Shown piece by piece: positions 17,531 through 26,412 of a stretch of DNA of 48,642 nucleotides (the stretch's first letter is position 1; each line of letters begins with the position of its first letter). A program made the translations under genes and the position numbers. The DNA is from Streptomyces triticisoli. Lineage in GTDB: Bacteria; Actinomycetota; Actinomycetes; Streptomycetales; Streptomycetaceae. Location of the stretch: positions 1 to 48,642 of the forward strand of contig NZ_QFDQ01000153.1 of assembly GCF_003270085.1 (NCBI RefSeq), written 5' to 3'. Under the pieces are notes generated by a model. It was not told the origin of the DNA. It ran no database searches and worked only from the letters and a program-made list of their open reading frames with translations.

Positions 17531-17550
17531 CATGTCCGGACAATCTGACC
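17531..17550. promoter_or_regulatory. Candidate GntR operator, copy 2
   Basis: CATGTCCGGACAATCTGACC contains the perfect palindrome TGTCCGGACA (17533-17542) and matches copy 1 at 17 of 20 positions. It sits 36 bp before the small gene at 17586, so that gene, and perhaps the ROK kinase, may be in the regulon. Confidence 0.65.
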
Positions 17551-17585
17551 CGCTACCGCTCCCCGCCGCGGAGTCACGGATACCG

Positions 17586-17849
17586 ATGTCCGACAATAGG
17601 ACGATCAGGGTTGATGGGATCTTCATCGGCCCCGTCCGCACGTTCGAACACAGCAAGAGCAGCAAGAGCAGCAAGGGCAGCAAGAAGGGCACGGCCTCGT
17701 GGCACGGTTGGGACAGGTTCGTCCTGCTGAAGCGGGGCACGACGGTGGGCAGCCGCACACGGGACGGGATCACTCCGGACGAGCTGACCCGCCGGACGGC
17801 GGGCGGCAGTGAGCCGGACGATCCACGCCATGAACCGCAAGAGACCTGA
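17586..17849 (+). CDS. Small basic protein of unknown function
   Basis: The protein has 87 residues and begins MSDNRTIRVDGIFIGPVRTF. A Ser/Lys low-complexity run (SKSSKSSKGSKKG, about residues 23-35) is encoded by a 9-bp tandem repeat at 17652-17684. The C-terminal part is charged. No ribosome-binding site is obvious, and a frame extending upstream would overlap the operator. It may be a real regulon member or a chance frame kept open after loss of a larger operon; I cannot decide. Confidence 0.45.
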   Translation: MSDNRTIRVDGIFIGPVRTFEHSKSSKSSKGSKKGTASWHGWDRFVLLKRGTTVGSRTRDGITPDELTRRTAGGSEPDDPRHEPQET

Positions 17850-17991
17850 GGGGTGCGGGACCGGGTTGACACGCGGCTCCGCCGTGTGGGCGCGACCAGC
17901 CACAACGGCCCCGCGCTCGGTAACGCACCGCACCCACCCCTCCGCTCCCCCGTACCGCACCCTTACCCAGCGTGCGGCAGAATCGGCCCCG

Positions 17992-19140
17992 ATGAGCACC
18001 TACCGCGACCTCACCGCCCCCATCGGCTCCCGCCGTGCCCCCGTACTGCGCACCGTGGGCACCCGGGAGCGCCGTTCCCACCTGACCGCACCCCGCGTGC
18101 CCACGGTGGGCATCGACATCGGCGGTACCAAGGTGATGGCGGGCGTCGTCGACGCCGACGGCAACATCCTGGAGAGGCTCCGCACGGAGACCCCGGACAA
18201 GTCCAAGAGTCCGAGGGTCGTCGAGGACACCATCGTCGAACTGGTCCTGGACCTGTCCGACCGGCACGACGTGCACGCGGTCGGCATCGGCGCGGCCGGC
18301 TGGGTCGACGCCGACCGCAACCGCGTCCTGTTCGCACCCCACCTGTCCTGGCGCAACGAGCCGCTGCGCGACCGGCTCTCCGACCGCCTGTCGGTGCCGG
18401 TCCTGGTCGACAACGACGCCAACGCCGCCGCCTGGGCCGAGTGGCGCTTCGGCGCGGGCCGTGACGAGGACCACCTCGTCATGATCACGCTGGGCACCGG
18501 CATCGGCGGCGCCATCCTGGAGGACGGCCGGGTCAAGCGGGGCAAGTTCGGCGTCGCCGGCGAGTTCGGGCACATGCAGGTCGTGCCCGGCGGCCACCGC
18601 TGCCCGTGCGGCAACCGGGGCTGCTGGGAGCAGTACAGCTCCGGCAACGCCCTGGTGCGTGAGGCGCGCGAGCTGGCCGCGGCCGACTCCCCGGTCGCCT
18701 ACGGGGTCATCGAACACGTCAAAGGAGACGTCTCCGCCATCACCGGCCCGATGATCACCGAGCTGGCCCGCGAGGGCGACGCCATGTGCATCGAACTGCT
18801 CGAGGACATCGGCCAGTGGCTCGGCATCGGCATCGCCAACCTCGCCGCCGCCCTCGACCCGTCCTGCTTCGTCATCGGCGGCGGCGTCTCCGCGGCCGGC
18901 GACCTGCTGATCGGCCCCGCCCGGGACGCCTTCAAACGCCACCTCACCGGCCGCGGCTACCGGCCCGAGGCCCGTATCGCCCGCGCCCAGCTGGGCCCCG
19001 AGGCAGGCATGGTCGGCGCCGCCGACCTCGCCCGGCTGGTCGCCCGCCGCTTCCGGCGCGCCAAGCGGCGCCGGGTCGAGCGGTACGAGCGCTACGAGCG
19101 GTACGCGGAGGCCCGGCGGGCGGCCCGGGAGGCGCTGTGA
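17992..19140 (+). CDS. ROK-family sugar kinase
   Basis: The protein has 382 residues. It has the phosphate-binding motif GIDIGGTKVMAGVV (about residue 39), catalytic Asp in LVDNDANAAAWAE, the adenosine motif TLGTGIGGAI, and the ROK zinc-binding signature CPCGNRGCWEQ. It phosphorylates glucose or a related sugar in the cytoplasm. No N-terminal helix-turn-helix is present, so it is a kinase and not a ROK repressor. A CAGAAT box at 17978-17983 lies 8 nt before ATG 17992, a leaderless layout. The C-terminus carries RYERYERYAE, encoded by a short repeat. The next gene overlaps its stop. Confidence 0.92.
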   Translation: MSTYRDLTAPIGSRRAPVLRTVGTRERRSHLTAPRVPTVGIDIGGTKVMAGVVDADGNILERLRTETPDKSKSPRVVEDTIVELVLDLSDRHDVHAVGIGAAGWVDADRNRVLFAPHLSWRNEPLRDRLSDRLSVPVLVDNDANAAAWAEWRFGAGRDEDHLVMITLGTGIGGAILEDGRVKRGKFGVAGEFGHMQVVPGGHRCPCGNRGCWEQYSSGNALVREARELAAADSPVAYGVIEHVKGDVSAITGPMITELAREGDAMCIELLEDIGQWLGIGIANLAAALDPSCFVIGGGVSAAGDLLIGPARDAFKRHLTGRGYRPEARIARAQLGPEAGMVGAADLARLVARRFRRAKRRRVERYERYERYAEARRAAREAL

Positions 19141-19721
19141 CGATGTCGCTGCCACGCCAGACGGCGTCCTCGGGCGGGCCACAGCCCCCGCGCGTCGAGG
19201 ACCGCAGCCACCGCATCCGCCGCAGGGCCCTCACCCTGCTGATCATCGTGCTGCTCATCGGCGTCCCGGCCGGCTACCTGGTGATCTCGGCCAACCAGAG
19301 CCGCGACAGCGGCAAGAACAAGGAGGCCAAGTACGCGGCGACCGGCCTCACCCCCACCTATCCGGCCAAGGTCCAGCGCCGCCTCTACCAGGTGCCGATA
19401 CCGCACCCGGCCGACCGGGTCGCCTCGTACGAGACGAATAACTGGAAGACCAGCCGTCTCTACGTCCAGTTCCGGACCACCCAGGCCGGACTGGACACCT
19501 TCCTCGAGGCCATGGGCGTCAACCGGGGCGACCTCGAGAAGGGCGACCTCACGATCAACGCCCGCGATCAGCAGATCACCGGCTGGACGTTCACGGGCCC
19601 GGGCCCCTGGTGGGGCCTGACGCACAGACAGAAGAACCCCGCCCCCACGCAGGACGTGGTGGTGAACATGTCCGACCCGGTCCTGCCGATGGTCTACGTG
19701 GTCTCCCGGACCGTGCCCTGA
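19137..19721 (+). CDS. Single-pass membrane protein of unknown function
   Basis: The protein has about 194 residues from GTG 19137, which overlaps the ROK stop (GTGA); ATG 19143 is a close alternative. One membrane helix (ALTLLIIVLLIGVPAGYLVIS, split as ALTLLIIVLL then IGVPAGYLVIS, about residues 35-55) anchors an extracellular domain of about 140 residues containing ASYETNNWKTSRLYVQF and TGWTFTGPGPWWGL. The type II topology and coupling to the sugar kinase suggest a surface protein of the same operon. I do not recognise the family. Confidence 0.75.
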   Translation: MTMSLPRQTASSGGPQPPRVEDRSHRIRRRALTLLIIVLLIGVPAGYLVISANQSRDSGKNKEAKYAATGLTPTYPAKVQRRLYQVPIPHPADRVASYETNNWKTSRLYVQFRTTQAGLDTFLEAMGVNRGDLEKGDLTINARDQQITGWTFTGPGPWWGLTHRQKNPAPTQDVVVNMSDPVLPMVYVVSRTVP

Positions 19722-19818
19722 CGGGGCGGGAACGGCCGCCGCCGGGACCGGTTGTCAGACCCCGCCCGTATCGTCGGAGACGACTGACTCGACCGGTGAG
19801 CGGGAGGTGACAGGACAT

Positions 19819-22734
19819 ATGAGCGACACGGCCGCGGTGCGGACGGACGAGGCGGCGGACGGCGTGTCCGTGCGGCTCGCCGCCGTCTTCCTGCCCGCAC
19901 CCCTGCCGCGCGAGGGGCGCCTCGCCTTCTGGGACCCGGACGGCGAGGTGTGGCCGGCGGACGGCCCCGCAGGGCACCGGCCCGCGCACACGGAGCTGAC
20001 CGTCGTACGGCGGCACGGGACGGGTGCCCGCCGCAGGAGCGCCCCCGCGCTGTCGCTGCCGATCGAGGAGGCGCTGCCCCACCTCGTGCGGGCCCGGCAC
20101 GACCCGGCGGCCCATCCCGCCACCGCCTGCTGGGGCGCCGCCGCACTGCACGCCCTGCGGCTCACCGCCCGTGGACGGCTGCTGCCCGGTCTGACCGCCA
20201 CCGGGCACGACGCCTGGCGGGCGGGTCCCCTCGACCCGGACGACATCGCCCACCTGCGCGCGATCGCCGCCGCCCTGCCCCAGGAGGGCCACGCGGTCCC
20301 GCTGCCCGGCTCGGGCCCCCTCCGGCTGCCCGAGCCGGAAGCGCTGCTGCGCACCTTCCTCGACGCGGTCGCCGACACCCTGCCCCGCACCCCGGCCGCG
20401 CCCCACACCTGCGGAAAGCCCTTCGCCGACCGCCGGCCGCAGCACCTGCCGCACGCCCACGACTGGGCGGCCGAGGTCGCCGCCGGCATGGACGCGGGCG
20501 TACGGATCTCGCTGCGGCTGGACCTGTCGGCCTACGACCTGTTCGACGGCCAGGACGGCCAGGACGGCCAGGACGGCCGGGACAGCCGGGGCGGTCAGGA
20601 CGGCGCCCGCGGCGCGGTGCGCGCCGCGGGAGCAGCGGTCGTCCAGGTGCACAGCCTCGCCGACCCCACCCTCGTGGCCGACGCGGTGGCCCTGTGGGCG
20701 GGCGAGGCGGACGCGGCCTTCGGCCCACGCGCACGCGTGGACGCCGCCCTGGCCGTACGGCGCGCGGCCCGCGTCTGGCCGCCGCTGGACCGGCTCCGCG
20801 AGCAGGACGTGCCCGACGTGCTCGCCCTGTCCGAGGACGAGGTGGGCGAACTGCTCGGCGTGGCCGCGACCCGGCTCGCCGCGGCCGGAGTCGCCGTGCA
20901 CTGGCCGCGCGACCTGGCGCAGGAACTCACCGCCGCGGCGGTGGTGCGGCCCGCGCCCGGCTCGGCCACCGACGGCACGGGCTTCTTCGAGAGCGAGGAC
21001 CTGCTGCGGTTCCAGTGGCAGCTGGCGCTCGGCGACGACCCGCTCACCGACGCCGAGATGGACGCCCTCGCCGAGGCACACCGCCCTGTGGTACGGCTGC
21101 GGGACCGCTGGGTGCTCGTCGACCCGGCCCTCGTCCGCAAGGCCCGCAAGCGCGACCTGGGGCTGCTCGACCCGGTCGACGCGCTGTCCGTCGCCCTCAC
21201 CGGCACCGCGGAGGTCGACGGCGAGACAGTGGAGGCGGTGCCGGCCGGCGCGCTGGCGGCCCTGCGGGACCGGATCACGGCGGGAGTACGGCCCGCGGAA
21301 CCGCCTGAGGGACTCCACGCCACCCTGCGCGACTACCAGCTGCACGGCCTGGCCTGGCTCGACCTCATGACCTCCCTCGGCCTCGGTGGCTGCCTCGCCG
21401 ACGACATGGGCCTGGGCAAGACGGTCACCGTCATCGCGCTGCACCTCAAACGGGCGCGCGGCGAACCCACGCTGGTGGTCTGCCCGGCCTCCCTGCTGGG
21501 CAACTGGCAGCGGGAGATCACCCGGTTCGCGCCCGGCGTCCCCGTCCGCCGCTTCCACGGCCCCGACCGCACCCTGGACGACCTCGACGGCGGCTTCGTG
21601 CTCACCACGTACGGCACCATGCGGTCGGCGGCACCCCTGCTGGCCGGACAGCCGTGGGGCATGGTCGTCGCCGACGAGGCCCAGCACGTCAAGAACCCCT
21701 ACTCGGCGACCGCGAAGGCGCTGCGCACGATCCCGTCCCCCGCGCGCGTGGCCCTCACCGGCACCCCCGTGGAGAACAACCTCTCCGAGCTGTGGGCCCT
21801 CCTCGACTGGACCACCCCCGGACTCCTCGGCCCGCTGCAGTCCTTCCGCGCCCGGCACGCACGCGCGGTGGAGAACGGTGGGGCCGACGAGAACGGCGAG
21901 GCCGCGCGGCGCCTGGCCCGGCTGGTGCGCCCGTTCCTGCTGCGCCGCCGGAAGTCCGACCCGGGCATCGTCCCCGAACTCCCGCCCAAGACCGAGACCG
22001 ACCACCCCGTCCCGCTCACCCGGGAACAGGCCGCGCTGTACGAGGCGGTGGTGCGCGAGTCGATGCTCGCCATCGGGACGGCCGAGGGCATGGCCCGGCG
22101 CGGGCTGGTCCTGAAGCTGCTGACCTCCCTGAAACAGATCTGCGACCACCCGGCCCTGTACCTGAAGGAGGAGCACCCGTCGGGCGGCGGTGACCGCCTG
22201 TCGGCCCGCTCCGGCAAACTCGCCCTGCTGGACGAGCTGCTGGACACCCTCCTCGCCGAGGACGGCTCGGCGCTGGTGTTCACCCAGTACGTCGGCATGG
22301 CCCGCCTGATCACCTCCCACCTCGGCGCCCGCGCGGTCCCCGTCGAGCTCCTCCACGGCGGTACGCCGGTCCCGGAGCGCGAGCGCATGGTGGACCGCTT
22401 CCAGAGCGGCGCCACCCCGGTCCTGGTCCTGTCCCTGAAGGCGGCCGGCACCGGCCTGAACCTCACCCGCGCGGGCCATGTCGTCCACTTCGACCGCTGG
22501 TGGAACCCGGCGGTCGAGGAGCAGGCCACCGACCGCGCCTACCGCATCGGCCAGACCCAGCCGGTCCAGGTCCACCGCCTGATCGCCGAGGGCACCGTCG
22601 AGGACCGCATCGCCGAGATGCTCGCCGGCAAGCGCGCCCTGGCCGACGCGATCCTCGGCGCCGGCGAGTCGGCCCTCACCGAACTGACCGATCGCGAGCT
22701 GTCCGACCTGGTCTCGCTGCGGAGGGAGGACTGA
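19819..22734 (+). CDS. SNF2/Rad54-family DNA-dependent ATPase
   Basis: The protein has 971 residues. The N-terminal 450 residues are an SNF2-associated domain of the DUF3670 type (FFESEDLLRFQWQLALGDD). The helicase core follows: Q/motif I DYQLHGLAWLDLM and DDMGLGKTVTVIAL (about residue 527), motif II VVADEAQHVKNP (about 618), motif III LTGTPVENNLSELWALLDW, and motif VI TDRAYRIGQTQPVQVHRL. Such proteins translocate on duplex DNA and remodel nucleoprotein. A GQD repeat (residues 243-255) is encoded by a tandem repeat at 20545-20583. ATG 19819 follows GGGAGG. It overlaps the SWIM gene by one base, so the two are partners. Confidence 0.93.
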   Translation: MSDTAAVRTDEAADGVSVRLAAVFLPAPLPREGRLAFWDPDGEVWPADGPAGHRPAHTELTVVRRHGTGARRRSAPALSLPIEEALPHLVRARHDPAAHPATACWGAAALHALRLTARGRLLPGLTATGHDAWRAGPLDPDDIAHLRAIAAALPQEGHAVPLPGSGPLRLPEPEALLRTFLDAVADTLPRTPAAPHTCGKPFADRRPQHLPHAHDWAAEVAAGMDAGVRISLRLDLSAYDLFDGQDGQDGQDGRDSRGGQDGARGAVRAAGAAVVQVHSLADPTLVADAVALWAGEADAAFGPRARVDAALAVRRAARVWPPLDRLREQDVPDVLALSEDEVGELLGVAATRLAAAGVAVHWPRDLAQELTAAAVVRPAPGSATDGTGFFESEDLLRFQWQLALGDDPLTDAEMDALAEAHRPVVRLRDRWVLVDPALVRKARKRDLGLLDPVDALSVALTGTAEVDGETVEAVPAGALAALRDRITAGVRPAEPPEGLHATLRDYQLHGLAWLDLMTSLGLGGCLADDMGLGKTVTVIALHLKRARGEPTLVVCPASLLGNWQREITRFAPGVPVRRFHGPDRTLDDLDGGFVLTTYGTMRSAAPLLAGQPWGMVVADEAQHVKNPYSATAKALRTIPSPARVALTGTPVENNLSELWALLDWTTPGLLGPLQSFRARHARAVENGGADENGEAARRLARLVRPFLLRRRKSDPGIVPELPPKTETDHPVPLTREQAALYEAVVRESMLAIGTAEGMARRGLVLKLLTSLKQICDHPALYLKEEHPSGGGDRLSARSGKLALLDELLDTLLAEDGSALVFTQYVGMARLITSHLGARAVPVELLHGGTPVPERERMVDRFQSGATPVLVLSLKAAGTGLNLTRAGHVVHFDRWWNPAVEEQATDRAYRIGQTQPVQVHRLIAEGTVEDRIAEMLAGKRALADAILGAGESALTELTDRELSDLVSLRRED

Positions 22735-24914
22735 TGGACGACCGCCCCGCCGACGCGGCCCGCCGAGCCCTGCGGGCCGCCCGCCGACAACACCCCCCGG
22801 CCACAGCCCCTGGGAAGCCCGCCCGCCCCGAGCGCGTACCGCCGGACGAGACGAACCGACCGGGCGACGCCGCACGGGACGCCTTGCGGCATGCACGGTC
22901 CGCCCGGCACGGCAGCCGCACCGAGGACGGCGCGGCCGAGGAGGCACCGACGGCAACCTCGGAGAACACCGCCGACGGCTCGACGCCGCACCCCCCGGAG
23001 CACCCGGGCGATGCGGCGCCGGCGGAAGTGCCGCCCGGCGGCAGCCGCGGCGAACCGCGGCACCCGGCGGGGACACGCCCCGCCGACGCCGCACGCGAGG
23101 CGCTGCGCGCTGCGCTGGTCCGCCGCGAGGAACGGACGGAGCAGCCCCGGCCGGACACAGCGACACCCCGAGCCCCGGCCCCCCGCCGGACGGCCGGACA
23201 GGAGGCGGCACCCGATGCCGCGGGGTCCGCGTCCGGGGCCGTGCCCGGGACGACGGGGCCGGTGGCGGCCGAGGCCGAGTTGCCTGTATCCGGGGCGACC
23301 GGGGAGGCGGCGGGCGCCGCGAGGTCCGCGTCGGAAGCCGCGCGTCGGGCGATCCGGCCAGTGGCCGCCGGTGCGCCGGGCCGGAGCGGTGACACCGCCC
23401 GTGGGACAGGCCCGGGCGCACATGCCGTGCGGGAGCTGCTTGCCGGAGCATCGCGCAGGCCCGGCTCGGCAATGACCGAGCCCGGTGCGGCGGACGGGGA
23501 CAACAGCGAAGTCCGCCAGGGGAGTTGGGATCCCTCGGCGGTCCCCTCGAGTCACGGCCACCCTCGAACCGACGCTCCCTCGCAGGCGCCGACCGGCCCC
23601 ACCACCCCCACCGCCCAGGCCGTGCCCCGCGTCCCTCCCACCATGGCCTCCCCCCACCGTGACGGTGAACTCCGGCGTACGTTCCCGGCGTTCGCGGCCC
23701 CAGCGGCCGGGGACTCACGGTTCGCGGAGACATGGTGGGGCAACGCCTGGGTCACCGCGCTGGAGGAGGGCGCACTGGACGCGGCACGGCTCGCGCGGGG
23801 GCGGACGTACGCGGAGACGGGGCACGTGGACGCCGTCACCGTGACGCCGGGGCTGGTCCTGGCGTACGTGCAGGGGAGCCGCCCGCGCCCCTACCGGGTG
23901 CAGGTGCGGCTGCGGACACTGGACGACGCCGACTGGGACCGGTTCCTGGACGCCGCCGCCGAGCGCCCGGGACACATCGCCGCACTCCTCGACAAGGAGA
24001 TGCCCCAGTCCCTCGCCGACTGCGGGGTCCCCCTGCTCCCCGGCCCCGGCGACCTGGAACCCCACTGCAGCTGCCCCGACCGCGGCCACCCCTGCAAACA
24101 CGCCGCCGCCCTCTGCTACCGGACCGCACGCCTGCTGGACGCCGACCCCTTCGTCCTGCTGCTGCTCCGCGGCCGCGGCGAGCGCCAACTGCTCGACGCC
24201 CTGTCCCGGCTGAGCGCCACCCGAGCGGCCCGCGCCGCGCAGGAGAAGGAACCGGAGCCGTTGCCGAGGGTGCGCGCCAGTGACGTACTGACCCAGCAGG
24301 CCCGGCGCCGGCTTCCGCCGCCGCCCGACCCCTTGCCGCCGCCCCCGCACCCCGAACAGCCCCCGGTGTACCCGGCGGCGCCCGGCGGTCCCGACCCCTT
24401 CGCGCTCGACCAGCTGGCCACCGACGCCGCCGCCCGCGCCCACGCCCTGCTCACCACCGGCCGCGACCCGGTCGGCGGGCTCACGCCGTGGCAGGACGCC
24501 GTGCGCCTCGCCGCCGCCCGCCCCGGCTCCGGACTGACCGCCGCCACCCGCTCCCTGTACGCCTCCCTCGCCTCCGCCACCGGACGCACCCCCGCCGACC
24601 TGGCGCGCGCGGTCGCGGCCTGGCGGCAGGGCGGCCCGGAAGGACTCGCCGTCCTGGAAGAGCCCTGGGACCCGCCGGCCGGCCGGTTCGACCGGGCCCG
24701 CCCGCTGCTCCTCGCCGCCGACCTGCCGGCCTTCCGCCCCCGGCACAACCGGCTCACCCACCCCCTCGGCCACCTCCAGCTCCGCCTGGGCCGCGACGGC
24801 CTGTGGTACGCGTACGAATCCGAGCCCGGCCGCGACGACTGGTGGCCCCGCGGCACCCCCGACCTCGACCCGGTCGGCGCCCTGACCGGCCTCGGCACAC
24901 CGAGCGACCTGTGA
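22734..24914 (+). CDS. SWIM zinc-finger protein
   Basis: The protein has 726 residues. Residues 1-300 are disordered, rich in Ala/Pro/Arg/Glu, with recurring DAAR-x-ALR motifs near residues 7, 45 and 118 and a looser copy near 201. A conserved domain begins at FAETWWGNAWVTALE (about residue 328) and contains the SWIM zinc-binding site CSCPDRGHPCKHAAAL (about residues 444-460; ligands C-x-C and C-x-H). SWIM proteins bind DNA or proteins and often pair with SNF2 ATPases, as here where TGATG joins the genes. The motif-bearing tail may tether the complex. Function beyond that is inferred. Confidence 0.9.
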   Translation: MDDRPADAARRALRAARRQHPPATAPGKPARPERVPPDETNRPGDAARDALRHARSARHGSRTEDGAAEEAPTATSENTADGSTPHPPEHPGDAAPAEVPPGGSRGEPRHPAGTRPADAAREALRAALVRREERTEQPRPDTATPRAPAPRRTAGQEAAPDAAGSASGAVPGTTGPVAAEAELPVSGATGEAAGAARSASEAARRAIRPVAAGAPGRSGDTARGTGPGAHAVRELLAGASRRPGSAMTEPGAADGDNSEVRQGSWDPSAVPSSHGHPRTDAPSQAPTGPTTPTAQAVPRVPPTMASPHRDGELRRTFPAFAAPAAGDSRFAETWWGNAWVTALEEGALDAARLARGRTYAETGHVDAVTVTPGLVLAYVQGSRPRPYRVQVRLRTLDDADWDRFLDAAAERPGHIAALLDKEMPQSLADCGVPLLPGPGDLEPHCSCPDRGHPCKHAAALCYRTARLLDADPFVLLLLRGRGERQLLDALSRLSATRAARAAQEKEPEPLPRVRASDVLTQQARRRLPPPPDPLPPPPHPEQPPVYPAAPGGPDPFALDQLATDAAARAHALLTTGRDPVGGLTPWQDAVRLAAARPGSGLTAATRSLYASLASATGRTPADLARAVAAWRQGGPEGLAVLEEPWDPPAGRFDRARPLLLAADLPAFRPRHNRLTHPLGHLQLRLGRDGLWYAYESEPGRDDWWPRGTPDLDPVGALTGLGTPSDL

Positions 24915-25068
24915 CGGCTTCCCTCCGGTTCGCGGCATTTGCGTGTTTTCCCTGGGGTCTGGTGTGATCCGACAGAAGTCGGTTACTGAGTGAGCGTGCC
25001 TCTGCTCACGACCCTCCTCACCCTCCTCCTCGCCGGCACCGGTCGCCGGTCGGCGCCGCCGCTCGCAG

Positions 25069-26001
25069 GTGTCGGGCGGGAGAGTGCTTAGCGTCCTGCT
25101 GGCCGTGCTGGCGGCCATGGGCAATGCGTTGGCCTCCGCGCTGCAGCGCAAGGCCGCCCGTGAGGAGCCCCAGGAGGAGAACCTGAGCCTGCGCCTGGTG
25201 TGGCACCTGCTGCACCGCCCGGTGTGGTTCGGCGGAATCCTGTCGATCATCGTGAGCTTCCTGCTGCAGGCTGTCGCCCTGGGCAACGGCCAGATCTCCG
25301 TGGTGCAGCCCTTGCTCGCCCTGGAGCTGCCGTGCGCGCTGATCCTGTCCGGCCTTCTGCTGGGCAGCCGGCTGGGACGGCGCGAGTGGGGCGCCTCGGC
25401 GGTGATGGCGGTGGGCGTGGCCGGTCTGCTCATCGCGCTCGGGCCCAGCGGCGGGAACATCTCGTCCGTCTCCTGGGTGGGATGGCTGATCGGCTGTGGA
25501 GCCAACGGGCTGCTGATCGCGGCCGGAGTGCTGTGGGCGCGGACCGTGTCGGGTGCCCGGCGGGCGGCTGTGCTGGGAGTGACCACCGGCTGCACCTTCG
25601 GCCTGACCGCCGCGCTGATGAAGGGCATGACCAACACGTTCTCCCACGGTCTGACCGCCCTGCTCACCGGCTGGCAGCTGTGGGCCATGGTCGCCGCCGG
25701 CGCGGGCGCCATGTTCCTGCTGCAGTCGGCGATGCAGGCGGGCAGGCTGCTGGCCACCCAGCCCGGCCTGACCATGGCCGATCCGGTGATCGCCATCCTG
25801 TGGGGAGTGCTGGTCTTCCACGAGAGGGTCCGCGGGGGCCTGTTCGTCCTGCTGGCGGTTCTGGCGGCCGCGGCCGTCGCGGCGGCCGTGATGGTGCTGT
25901 CCCGCTCCCCGCTGCTGAGCGGCGAAGGCGGGCAGCACGAGGGCACCGACCGGCCCGGCCACGACGAGCCCACCGGTGCACGGCCCAAAGGCACCGGGTG
26001 A
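25069..26001 (+). CDS. DMT-superfamily membrane transporter
   Basis: The protein has about 310 residues with nine or ten hydrophobic helices. It begins MSGGRVLSVLLAVLAAMGNA and contains ALASALQRKAAREE and GQISVVQPLLALELP, features of the EamA/NIPA-like drug/metabolite transporter group found in actinomycetes. The C-terminal 30 residues are hydrophilic. The start is GTG 25069 or GTG 25084, the latter closer to a GGCGGGAGA site. Its stop overlaps the start of the broken MFS gene (GTGA), so both belonged to one operon. The substrate is unknown. Confidence 0.85.
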   Translation: MSGGRVLSVLLAVLAAMGNALASALQRKAAREEPQEENLSLRLVWHLLHRPVWFGGILSIIVSFLLQAVALGNGQISVVQPLLALELPCALILSGLLLGSRLGRREWGASAVMAVGVAGLLIALGPSGGNISSVSWVGWLIGCGANGLLIAAGVLWARTVSGARRAAVLGVTTGCTFGLTAALMKGMTNTFSHGLTALLTGWQLWAMVAAGAGAMFLLQSAMQAGRLLATQPGLTMADPVIAILWGVLVFHERVRGGLFVLLAVLAAAAVAAAVMVLSRSPLLSGEGGQHEGTDRPGHDEPTGARPKGTG

Positions 26002-26361
26002 AGCCGCGCCGGCGGGTCCGGGCGCTTGCCGAACGGGGCATCCAGGCCGTGGGCGGACGCGCGCGGACCAGGGTCGTCCTGACACTCGCCGGTGCCCTGG
26101 CGATGGACGGCGCGGACAAGGGCACCGTCTCGGCGGTGGCGCCCCAGCTCACCCACGCGTTCGGCATCAACAACACCCAGCTCGGACTGCTGGTCACCGT
26201 CACCGCGCTGACCGGCGCGGTATTCACCGTTCCCGTCGGCCTGCTCACCGACCGTCACCCTGGTCGCCGCCGGCCTGCTCGGCCTGGTCGCGATGCGCAG
26301 CTACCCCCGCGACGTGGTCACCGCGGAGGCGTCCACCCGGCGGATCGAGGAGTCCCGGTGA
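25998..26361 (+). pseudogene. MFS transporter with most of its middle deleted
   Basis: The gene starts at GTG 25998. The first about 85 residues are a good MFS N-terminus (VVLTLAGALAMDGADKGTVS, then QLGLLVTVTALTGAVFTVPV, GLLTDR). At about 26250-26260 the frame shifts, and an MFS C-terminus in another frame follows at once (LVAAGLLGLVAMRSYPRDVV, ending RIEESR at 26361). About 300 residues are missing between the halves. The join at GACCG is clean, which suggests one internal deletion. The protein cannot work. Confidence 0.8.
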
Positions 26362-26412
26362 GGAGGCCGCGAGCGGGCGGGCTGAAGCCGGCCGCCGAGT
26401 ACCGGGTACCGC

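Noticed and set aside
20545..20583. Tandem repeat as a possible CRISPR array
   Set aside because: Units are 9 bp, contiguous, without spacers, and inside a coding frame.
19591..23733. A very long open frame on the minus strand across the SNF2 and SWIM genes
   Set aside because: It is the shadow of two well-supported plus-strand genes; GC-rich codon use removes stops in the opposite frame, and the product matches nothing I know.
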